NCBI GenBank assembly: GCA_038231295.1
Contig: JBBRLP010000091.1
Location: 1 to 22,694, forward strand
Length of the DNA: 22,694 nt
Source of the DNA: JANXLO01 sp038231295
GTDB lineage: Bacteria > Armatimonadota > Chthonomonadetes > Chthonomonadales > Chthonomonadaceae
Direction of reading: 5' to 3'
The position numbers and the translations under genes are program-made. The number at the start of each line of letters is the position of its first letter. Position 1 is the first letter of the stretch. The notes beneath the pieces were generated by a model, which saw only the letters and a list, made by a program, of their open reading frames with translations, was not told the origin of the DNA and made no database searches. Of the stretch, positions 17,301-22,694 are shown in pieces.

Positions 17301-18159
17301 CATGCGCGACGGTCAGCGCACCCTGCGCCTGCCCGACGCGATGGGCCTCTACGATGTCACCGACAGCCGCCTGATCGCCGATGAGACGCGAGAGTATCGC
17401 GTCTTCCTGAAAAGCGGTACGACCCACACCTTCTGCGTGGGAACGCCGGAACGCTTCGAGGGACTGGAACTGCCGAACTACACGTTGCCCGGTGAGAACC
17501 GTGCCCGCATCGTGCAGAACGGTGCCGCCCCGGAGCGCACGGAACGGCCCGAACGCCCGGAGAGAATCGAAAAGCCGGAGCGAACCGAGAAACCGGAACG
17601 CGCCGAGCGGCCTGAACCACGCCCGCCTCGCGATCCGCGCTCCTTCAATCTGCCTCCGCCTCCGCCCCTGCCCTTCTCCGCCTCGGAAGAGGAGCGCAAG
17701 AAGGAGGAACGGCGGCAGGCCGTGGAGACCCTGCGGGCGATTATCGCCGCCGACCCTCTGGAGATAGAGGCGGTCACCCTGACGGCGGAGATCGAGCGGG
17801 CCTCTCTGGAATTGACGGATGAGGGACCGCTGCCCATTCTCACGACGCCCGCCCCCGGTCTGGAGGCCGTTCTGTCCGGAGCCGAAGGCGAGATGATGGC
17901 GAACGGACGCCGACGACGACGTCGCGGCGGCCGCGGGCGCGGACGACGGCGGATGCCGGATGGAACGGAAGTCCCGCTGACGGATGAGGAGCAGGCCGCT
18001 GCCGACAGCCTCCCCGAAGCGCAGGGCGATGGCGTCTTCTCCGACGACCTCTATGAGCCGACAGGGGAGGCGGATATGGCAGCGCCTGACATCGTCCCGG
18101 AACCTTCTCTGGGCCTGCCGGAGCCGTTCCATTTCCACGATGAGTTGGAGCCGGACTAA
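14383..18159 (+). CDS. Glycosidase-like (GH-A / beta-galactosidase-like) core between long Arg/Glu/Pro-rich disordered tails
   Basis: The 1258-aa protein has no signal peptide. Residues 1-322 are low-complexity Ala/Pro/Glu/Thr with at least seven basic clusters (TRRRRTK, RSRRRAK, RTRTRRRGGRGRRR). Residues about 323-1045 form a folded core reading like a GH-A TIM barrel of the GH42/beta-galactosidase-like group: FYPPLLFFGNMEG near the start, GYHLERGEWF (E484, E487 as acid/base candidates), LWLTEDDTK (E657 as nucleophile candidate), then a trimerization/GATase-like domain (VVVMIDERSL to GKTLAWLYAPG) and a C-terminal beta part. Residues 1047-1258 are again disordered, with (E-R-P/K-E-R) repeats and RRRRRRGGRGRGRRR, resembling the RNA-binding tails of RNase E/G-type proteins. 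Catalytic assignments are inferred. The start follows a strong promoter; the Shine-Dalgarno (GGAG) lies about ten bases upstream. Confidence 0.8.
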   Translation: MSNDELLPGSEPPPATEEAAGSAQEPSEAVAPPAAPTRRRRTKPAGTDAATVPDPSVIETPTRATRSRRKAAPTGAEDPLPTPTVETPVTTEGSSAPEKPAARRRAVSKSKPVVVEASALPEAEAAPVVEAKPRSRRRAKTPEEPAAQETPASEPVTLPETTAEVTAVPEAAPPTMRPEPRRTRARSRRKTDATPDIAATTPAAETDTTEPPAGALPAEAAVENEAAETVAPERTRRRRPARNRRTVEETPAVSAETAAATPDEQATTVEGTAVESETARTRTRRRGGRGRRRPEEELEVSAEAEAVAEPEPEVVPEPVEPPVDLTVGAHLISRNGLPEIIIDDVFYPPLLFFGNMEGPKNRQRVLSEVGRAAKAGIHLHSTLVELPCPLSEASHALEEIDDRLRAVLEADPDGFVMPRIVFIPARGWKREYPTDISAYADGTNGDPSLTSERFWQEAERSLATLIAHLREYAWGRRVFGYHLERGEWFQPAEQGFDRSIANRDAFRDWLRARYRDNLVSLRAAWYDGDVQFHTAEIPPLPTKANPQRAFFEARRERRVIDFYEFTSESTVKRLIALAKAVKRATAHQALVSVCYGYTFEFGHGYSGHLALGMLEAAPGIDLLCGPPSYRDRNPGGGTSFPAPIDSPPLHGKLWLTEDDTKTFLAPTEQDPDDFNPRLPDRFATEQALARMVGKTLSHGTGVGFMDLWGEGWLDDEGLWERIGQFTAQYATFQRRREYPRVPEVVVMIDERSLLHVQRGEPFFRRLTNGLRETLQRAGISYGLYLQSDLLAENFPTEAKLYLFLTPYRLSAEQRSVIKEKLQNGGKTLAWLYAPGSCEERPTINGILEEGTSGTVGMTLRPQEWNSEIGSRVLEPRHPLTDRLTSRELGVRERLNPSYYVADETAKVLAEYQGSGLPSIAVKEWPTWKSVFLGEPVLPLELLRGLCRYAGVHLWTPQGDDIVSVGSGWVTLHAMRDGQRTLRLPDAMGLYDVTDSRLIADETREYRVFLKSGTTHTFCVGTPERFEGLELPNYTLPGENRARIVQNGAAPERTERPERPERIEKPERTEKPERAERPEPRPPRDPRSFNLPPPPPLPFSASEEERKKEERRQAVETLRAIIAADPLEIEAVTLTAEIERASLELTDEGPLPILTTPAPGLEAVLSGAEGEMMANGRRRRRRGGRGRGRRRMPDGTEVPLTDEEQAAADSLPEAQGDGVFSDDLYEPTGEADMAAPDIVPEPSLGLPEPFHFHDELEPD

Positions 18160-18222
18160 CTCGGAGAATAACCGCCCCCCTTGTGGGATGCGCCTCCCGG
18201 TCCCCAATCCTGGGGGAGTTGG

Positions 18223-18254
18223 CTGCTCCCTAGTTGGAGGGAGCAGGGATTTTC
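18223..18254 (+). terminator. Hairpin terminator after the large gene
   Basis: CTGCTCCCT (18223-18231) and AGGGAGCAG (18238-18246) form a perfect nine-base stem with a six-base loop, followed by GGATTTT. A weaker hairpin CCCCA/TGGGG lies just upstream (about 18200-18216). The T tract is short, so the structure may be leaky or part of the leader of the next small gene. Confidence 0.55.
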
Positions 18255-18295
18255 ATGCTATAGGGTGCCCGCAGGGCATGGAAGAGGGAAGGCTG

Positions 18296-18523
18296 ATGTC
18301 AAAACTTGCCCCGACGATGAAAGAGATGCGGGCCTTCAAGATCGGGGCGCGGGCGCGAAAATTCGCGCTTGAAGACTGCCCCATCGAAGGCTACGAGGTC
18401 CTGCTGACCGCGCTTGCCGAGGCGGAGGAGGCCGACCCGGAACTGCATATCCTGCTTCAGACGGAGATGCAGAAATACGAACGCCGCCTCGAAGCGATCA
18501 ACGCCGCCGAAGACGCCGCATAG
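18296..18523 (+). CDS. Small hypothetical protein (75 aa)
   Basis: The product begins MSKLAPTMKEMRAFKIGARA and is mostly helical by composition, with an acidic half (LTALAEAEEADPELHILLQTEM) and a C-terminal end KYERRLEAINAAEDAA that could form a short coiled coil. No known family is recognised. The ATG at 18296 has GAGGGAAG about five bases upstream. An in-frame ATG at 18279 (MEEGRLMSK) is the alternative. The same frame is open further upstream but only through the end of the previous gene. It lies behind the hairpin at 18223-18246, and a weak -10-like TATAGG (18259) may give it its own promoter. Function unknown. Confidence 0.6.
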   Translation: MSKLAPTMKEMRAFKIGARARKFALEDCPIEGYEVLLTALAEAEEADPELHILLQTEMQKYERRLEAINAAEDAA

Positions 18524-18560
18524 AGGCGCAAAAAAACGTATACTGTCGTAGAACCCAGGA

Positions 18561-18612
18561 GAAGAGGAGGCCCATCCGGCCTTCTTTTCCCTTTTTCCTG
18601 CGCTTCCGCAGG
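18561..18612 (+). terminator. Tandem hairpins between the small gene and the DUF2092 gene
   Basis: A 12-pair stem (18561-18572 with 18578-18589, two G-U pairs, loop CCATC-type of five bases) is followed by CCTTTTTCC. A second perfect stem CCTGCG/CGCAGG with loop CTTC (18597-18612) follows and leads into CTTCGCGTTTTCCC. The first is a good intrinsic terminator for the upstream small gene. A -10-like TATACT at 18539-18544 lies before both, so they could instead sit in the leader of the next gene and act as an attenuator. Confidence 0.6.
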
Positions 18613-18642
18613 CTTCGCGTTTTCCCGGAAAGGATCACTCCC

Positions 18643-19485
18643 ATGCCTATCTCGCGCCGCACTCTCGTCGGTTTCGCGCTCACTGCCCTTGCTCTGCCGC
18701 TCAATGCCCGTCTCGCGCTTGCCGAGCCGCCGAAGGCCGCTCTCAAACCGGACGTGGCCGCCCTGCTCAAGCAGTCCACCGACGTGTACAAAAAGATGAA
18801 GTCCTACAAGCACACCTCGGTATACACCATTGAAGGCAAAGACCCGATGACGGGCGAGACGGTCAAACAGGAGACGAAGTTCACGCTCGCGCTCGACCGC
18901 CCGAACCGCTTTGTCTATCGCAACGAGTCGAAGCCGCTCGCCGCCGCCGTCTCCGATGGAAAGACATTCATCAACTTCCGGGGCGGGGAGACGCCGCAGT
19001 ACACGCAGCAGCCTGCGCCCACCGATTTCAAGGGCATAAATATCGTGGACGATGTGGTGTTCGAGCCTCTGGCGACCTACGTCATCGCGCTGATGCTGCA
19101 AGGGGATGCGCTGGCGGACAAGGATGTGCGGATGGCGCTGGAGAAGGCGACGCTCAAGCCGGGAACCATCACGGAGGGCGGCAAGAAGTGGCAGGTGCTG
19201 ACCGTTCCCTTCGGCCAGGAGGCCCCGACCGAACTGTACTTCAACCCGGACGACCACATGATCGGTAAAGCGGTGCTGCGGATGCCGCAGTTCCAGGTCA
19301 AAGTCGTGGAGACCTACGAGAACGTCACCATCAACAAGCCGATAGAGGCGAGCGTCTTCCAGTACACGCCGCCCGCCAGCGCCAGGCGCATCGAAAAGTT
19401 TGTGCCTGTGCAGAAGCCGGACGATGCCCGCAATCACCTGCCCTCTATCATTGACGGTATTGCGGCGCAGGTCGCAAAAAAATAG
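18643..19485 (+). CDS. Exported DUF2092 / LolA-like protein
   Basis: The 280-aa protein starts MPISRRTLVGFALTALALPL, a signal peptide with a twin-arginine-like SRRTLVGF motif and cleavage near LALA-EPP, so Tat or Sec export is expected. The mature part has the DUF2092 / LolA-like pattern: ALLKQSTDVYKKMKSYKHTSVYTIEG near the start, repeated beta strands (FTLALDRPNRFVYRNES, KTFINFRGGETPQY), a central helical section (YVIALMLQGDALA) and a late AKVVETYENVTIN-type strand pair before VFQYTPP. Relatives bind lipids or hydrophobic ligands in the periplasm; the specific ligand is unknown. The start is supported by GGAAAGGA ten bases upstream and by the signal peptide. The leader carries the tandem hairpins at 18561-18612. 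Confidence 0.8.
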   Translation: MPISRRTLVGFALTALALPLNARLALAEPPKAALKPDVAALLKQSTDVYKKMKSYKHTSVYTIEGKDPMTGETVKQETKFTLALDRPNRFVYRNESKPLAAAVSDGKTFINFRGGETPQYTQQPAPTDFKGINIVDDVVFEPLATYVIALMLQGDALADKDVRMALEKATLKPGTITEGGKKWQVLTVPFGQEAPTELYFNPDDHMIGKAVLRMPQFQVKVVETYENVTINKPIEASVFQYTPPASARRIEKFVPVQKPDDARNHLPSIIDGIAAQVAKK

Positions 19486-19640
19486 TTCGCACCCCGCGAC
19501 ACTTTGGACGCCCCGCGACCGTCGTCAGAGTGAACGCATCCGAACCGGGGCTTCCAGTGAGTCTGGCCTTCCTAATAAAGAGGCCGTTGCGCTCGCCGTG
19601 AAGTCCCGGTCCACATAACCCCAACGAGGAGAACATCTCT

Positions 19641-20822
19641 ATGGTCGCTTCCCCGGTTGATACCCGCGCCAGTCTCAAAGCCGACTGCCCTCGCAAAGCC
19701 CTGCTCGAAGCTGTCCAGACGGTCGGCCATGCCGTTTCCGGGCGCAGTGCGCTGCCCATCCTCAGCCATATTCTCGTCCAGGCGGAGGGCGACGGTCTGC
19801 GCCTGATCGCCACCGACCTCGAACTCGGCATCTCCTGCTACATCCCCGCGAAGATCGCGGAGACCGGCGGCCTGACCGCCCCGGCCCGCACACTGACGGA
19901 AGTGCTGGCAAACCTGCCGGATAAGAGCGATGTGGCGCTTTCGGTTGACAAAAGTCACACGGTGCGCGTCCACAGCGGCAAATCGGACTATAAGATTCTC
20001 GGCCTGCCCGCCGAAGAGTATCCCAAGCTGCCGGAAGTGAAGGAGAGCGTCGGGTTCTCTGTGCCGCAGGCCAAGCTCAAAGAGATGATCCGGCAGACGC
20101 TGTTCGCGGTCTCCACCGACGAAAACCGCGCTATTCTGACGGGTATCCTGATGGTGTTCGATGGCGAAACGCTCAAGTTCGTCGCCACCGACACGCACCG
20201 CCTTGCGGTCAAGACAGCCATCACGTCCAACGGCACGGGTTCCCAGACCGCCATAGTTCCCTCCCGCGCTATGAACGAACTGACCCGCCTGCTGACCGAC
20301 TCCGAAGGCGACGTGCAGGTGATGCTCTCCGCGCACTATGTCCAGTTCCAGCTTCCCGGCGAGACCAATGTGCAGATCATCTCCAAGTTGATCGAGGGCC
20401 AGTTCCCCAACTACCAGCGCGTCATTCCGGCAGGCTTCCAGAAGAAACTGACCATTCCCGTCGAGCCGTTGCTCCGCGCCACCCGCCGTGCCTCCATCGT
20501 CGCCCGCGAGAGTTCGCAGCGCGTCATTCTCCGCACGGAAGAGGATAAGATTGTCCTGACCGCCGAGAGCCAGATGGTCGGCAACGCCTACGAAGAGGTC
20601 GAGGCCGTCCGCGAAGGCGATGATGTCGAGATCGCCTTCAACGCCAAGTATCTGCTGGACGTTCTCAGCGTTCTGGAAGAGGAGTATCTGCAACTGGAAC
20701 TGACCGAAGCCCTCAAGCCCGGCATCCTGCGCCCTGTCCCGAAGGTGACCAAAGAGGAAGAGGCTGGCGAAACCCTCGTTCCCGACTACCTCTGCGTCCT
20801 CATGCCCATGCAGATCATTTAA
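19641..20822 (+). CDS. dnaN: DNA polymerase III beta subunit (sliding clamp)
   Basis: The 393-aa protein forms the ring-shaped dimer that holds the replicative polymerase on DNA. It has three clamp domains of about 125 residues: domain 1 with ALPILSHILV and LRLIATDLELGI, domain 2 starting around KEMIRQTLFAVSTDENRAILTGILM with ATDTHRLAVK, and domain 3 from about 255 (ISKLIEGQFPNYQRVIP to the end). The end reads LMPMQII, close to the family's usual C-terminal MPMR(L), part of the partner-binding pocket. Length is slightly above the typical 366-380, from a longer N-terminus and an acidic insertion near TKEEEAGETL. The ATG at 19641 has GAGGAG about ten bases upstream. Unusually, neither dnaA nor recF is adjacent. 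Confidence 0.97.
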   Translation: MVASPVDTRASLKADCPRKALLEAVQTVGHAVSGRSALPILSHILVQAEGDGLRLIATDLELGISCYIPAKIAETGGLTAPARTLTEVLANLPDKSDVALSVDKSHTVRVHSGKSDYKILGLPAEEYPKLPEVKESVGFSVPQAKLKEMIRQTLFAVSTDENRAILTGILMVFDGETLKFVATDTHRLAVKTAITSNGTGSQTAIVPSRAMNELTRLLTDSEGDVQVMLSAHYVQFQLPGETNVQIISKLIEGQFPNYQRVIPAGFQKKLTIPVEPLLRATRRASIVARESSQRVILRTEEDKIVLTAESQMVGNAYEEVEAVREGDDVEIAFNAKYLLDVLSVLEEEYLQLELTEALKPGILRPVPKVTKEEEAGETLVPDYLCVLMPMQII

Positions 20823-20852
20823 GAACCGTTTGCCTATCTGCATTTCCCAAGT

Positions 20853-20882
20853 TGGCCTTTTCCTGCTTGCAGGAAGAGGCCA
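20853..20882 (+). terminator. Hairpin after dnaN
   Basis: A 14-pair stem (20853-20866 with 20869-20882, one G-U pair, nominal two-base loop TT) lies 30 bases past the dnaN stop. There is no T tract behind it on the plus strand, so it may work as an RNA 3'-end stabiliser or with Rho rather than as a classical intrinsic terminator. Confidence 0.5.
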
Positions 20883-21040
20883 CGAGCATCTCCGGGAGCA
20901 ACCGACGCTGGAGGAGGGTTTCGACACGGCGCGAAGCGACTTTATTCTCTTGCTGGTATACTATCCTCAAGGCAGAGGCACACCCATCTAAATCTGCGCG
21001 AGACACAGAACCATCGAAAAAAGTTTGTAGGGAATGATAA

Positions 21041-22573
21041 ATGCTGAGAGACCGTTGGCAGATTCAGCTTCTGGGCGGACTGCAAGCCCGATCAGGCGAG
21101 CAGGTCATCAAGCGATTTCGCACCCAGAAGTTCGGACTATTGCTGGCCTACCTTGCCTACTATGGACAGCGAGCGCATCCACGCGAGGAACTGATTACGC
21201 TGCTGTGGCCGGATGCCGACCCGCAGGCAGGGCGATTGAACCTGCGCGTGGCCTTGAGTTCGCTTCGCAAACAACTGGAGCCGCCTGGCGTTCCGGACGG
21301 GAGCGTCCTGGTAACGGACGGCGACACCGTATCTCTGCATCCGAACGCCTTCCAGACCGATGTACAGACGTTTGATACGGCGGTTTCCGCAGCAGCGCAG
21401 GCGACCGAAGAAACAGACCGGCGCGAACAGCTCTTCCTTGCGGTGGAAATATACCAGGGCCGACTGCTGCCCGGCTATTACGAGGATTGGGTCGGCCTGG
21501 AGCAGACACGCTTGGAAGAGCGCTATCGGCAGACGCTGCAGCGTCTGATCGAAACTCTGGAGCAAACGGGCGATCTCTCGCTGGCCCTGGACTATGCCCA
21601 CCGTGCGATAGCCCTGGACCCGCTGGACGAAACAGGCAGCCAGTGGTTGATTCGGCTGTACCAGCGCACCGGCCAGCCAGCCGCCGCGCTTCGGCAGTAT
21701 AAGGAGTTGGAGCGCCTCCTCAAAGCCCAGCTTGGGGTCACACCCTCTTCGGAAACACGTCGCCTGCTAGATCCTTCTGCAACTGCCGCTCCCCCCACGC
21801 CACCGGGCCACGAGGCCGTACCCTCCTCGCGCCGAAAATCCTCGGACAAAGCGCCCCTCCCGGTACAGCAGGCGAACGCTGCCCCTGCTTTTGCCCTGTT
21901 GCCTCCCACATTCACCCGTTTCTTCGGACGCGAGGCGGAACGGGCAGATCTGAGCGATCTGCTGGCAGACGAGAAGATTCCGGTGATTACGATGCTCGGA
22001 ACCGGAGGAATTGGGAAGACCCGTCTCGCAGTCGAAGCAGCCCGGCAGGCAGCGGCGAATTTTCCGGGCGGCCTCGCGTTTGTCGCTTTGAATGGCATCT
22101 CCGATTCCAGCCATATTCCCGAAGTCATCCTGAGTGCACTCCACATTGCGCCCGCACCCAAGCCACTCCCGCTGGAACGGATTATTAGCGCTCTGGAATC
22201 GAAGCTGGACGCTGCGCCTGCCCGTTGCCTGCTGGTTCTAGACAATCTCGAGCATCTGCTGACCGATGAAACAGCCGGACAGACCGTCGAGATCATCCAG
22301 GCGCTCACCGCCCGCCTTCCGCACCTCAAGCTACTGCTAACCTCGCGCCAGCCATTGCAAATCGAGGGAGAGTTCCGTTTTCCGTTGTCTTCCCTGCCCT
22401 TTCCTACCCTGTCCGGCACACCGGAACGCCTGCTGGAGTTCGCCTGTATCCAGCTTTTTGTCAACCGGGCGCAGGCCGTTCGGCCCGATTTTCAGATCAC
22501 GGCACGGAACATTCCTGCCCTCATCGAGCTTTGCCGTCGTCTGGACGGTCTGCCGCTAAGTAGAAGGCCTTAG
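21041..22573 (+). pseudogene. BTAD / NB-ARC regulator (SARP-type) truncated by an insertion sequence
   Basis: The remaining 510 codons hold an OmpR-type winged helix (about 1-100; LAYYGQRAHPREELITLLWPD), a bacterial transcriptional activator domain with TPR-like helices (about 106-248) and an NB-ARC/AAA nucleotide switch with P-loop GTGGIGKT (K326), Walker B LLVLDN (D401) and LLTSRQPL. At DGLPL the family continues with an A-L-E-L-A-A segment. Here the frame instead enters the insertion sequence and stops after S-R-R-P (22573). The winged-helix/TPR C-terminal sensor part is therefore lost from this position. The ATG at 21041 has AGGGA about eight bases upstream and a TATACT at 20957-20962. 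Such proteins activate transcription after ATP-dependent switching; their targets are unknown. Confidence 0.85.
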
Positions 22574-22587
22574 TTCGTTCGTAGAAA

Positions 22588-22608
22588 GGCGTGGAGGGTT
22601 TTCACGCC
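22588..22608 (+). promoter_or_regulatory. Hairpin holding the transposase ribosome site
   Basis: GGCGTG (22588-22593) pairs perfectly with CACGCC (22603-22608), and the loop GAGGGTTTT contains the Shine-Dalgarno-like GAGGG right before the ATG. Such a hairpin could limit translation from read-through transcripts, a known strategy of insertion sequences; it is inferred here. Confidence 0.4.
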
Positions 22609-22694
22609 ATGTACCGTGTCCAATTTGATGAGACAGCACGCCAGGAATTGAACCGGCGCACACACCTGCCCGAAACCGCGCCCAACACCCGCGA
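22609..22694 (+). CDS. IS630-type transposase, N-terminal fragment
   Basis: The first 28 residues, MYRVQFDETARQELNRRTHL and on to NTR, are visible before the window ends. The start resembles the N-terminal helix-turn-helix of IS630/Tc1-mariner-type transposases, which bind the element's terminal repeats. The catalytic DDE part is not in the window. The assignment rests on this short start, on the TA target and on the interrupted host gene; the family call is tentative. Confidence 0.6.
   Translation, partial: MYRVQFDETARQELNRRTHLPETAPNTR

Larger units (their letters stand above)
22559..22694 (+). mobile_element. Left end of an IS630-type insertion sequence
   Basis: The regulator's coding sequence stops matching its family exactly after a TA (22557-22558, inside the CTA leucine codon), and the foreign sequence starts AGTAGAAGGCCTTAG. 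IS630-family elements insert at TA and duplicate it. The transposase start follows at 22609. The right end lies outside the window. Confidence 0.75.

Noticed and set aside
16501..18207. Second long antisense frame under the same gene
   Set aside because: No domain is visible, and it is explained by codon bias of the gene on the other strand.
19486..19640. Search for a dnaN promoter or DnaA boxes in the spacer
   Set aside because: No convincing -35/-10 pair and no TTATNCACA-type boxes were seen; nothing supports an origin here.
19572..20927. Long open frame antisense to dnaN
   Set aside because: The plus strand is unmistakably the sliding clamp.

Overview
The window is about 22.7 kb of bacterial chromosome with moderately high GC and G/C-rich third codon positions. 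Gene content fits a free-living, non-proteobacterial environmental bacterium: a BTAD/NB-ARC regulator, a TerY-type vWA/PP2C/kinase triad, an Lrp-like siroheme-decarboxylase-type protein, ankyrin proteins, an IS630-type element, and an unusual disordered protein built around a glycosidase-like barrel. Armatimonadota or a Chloroflexota-like lineage would fit, but this is an impression from gene content, not a proof. No tRNA, rRNA or CRISPR array was seen.

Layout. 1-1357: a possible 3' end of a gene (1-129), a DUF488 gene on the minus strand (200-682) with a clear promoter and Shine-Dalgarno sequence, and a gene-free stretch with two inverted copies of a dispersed repeat around a hairpin-rich core. 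1358-3529: a secreted multi-domain GH13 alpha-amylase. 3560-4530 (minus): a small operon of a frameshifted copy of a small-protein gene, an intact copy of the same gene, and a retropepsin-like aspartic protease. 4686-7776 (minus): two tandem paralogous exported ankyrin-repeat proteins. 8008-11190 (plus): an operon of vWA protein, PP2C phosphatase and membrane-anchored protein kinase, which has the composition of a TerY-phosphorylation triad. 11257-12387: a two-module Lrp/AsnC-type protein resembling fused siroheme decarboxylase subunits. 12447-13529 (minus): a HupE/UreJ-type membrane protein. 13662-14186 (minus): an unknown acidic protein with its own terminator.

14383-18159: a 1258-residue protein with a GH-A/beta-galactosidase-like core between long Arg/Glu/Pro-rich disordered tails, preceded by a near-consensus promoter and followed by a hairpin terminator. 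Then come a 75-aa small protein, a Tat/Sec-exported DUF2092/LolA-like protein behind tandem hairpins, and dnaN (sliding clamp) standing alone. At the right edge a BTAD-NB-ARC regulator is cut at a TA dinucleotide by the left end of an IS630-type element whose transposase runs off the window.

Functional themes: signalling by protein phosphorylation (the triad), protein-protein interaction scaffolds (ankyrins), carbohydrate metabolism (amylase and the glycosidase-like core), and signs of genome flux (inverted repeats, duplication with frameshift, IS insertion). The best candidates for something undescribed are the disordered-tail glycosidase-like protein, the aspartic protease with its duplicated small partner, and the inverted repeat element at 778-1339.
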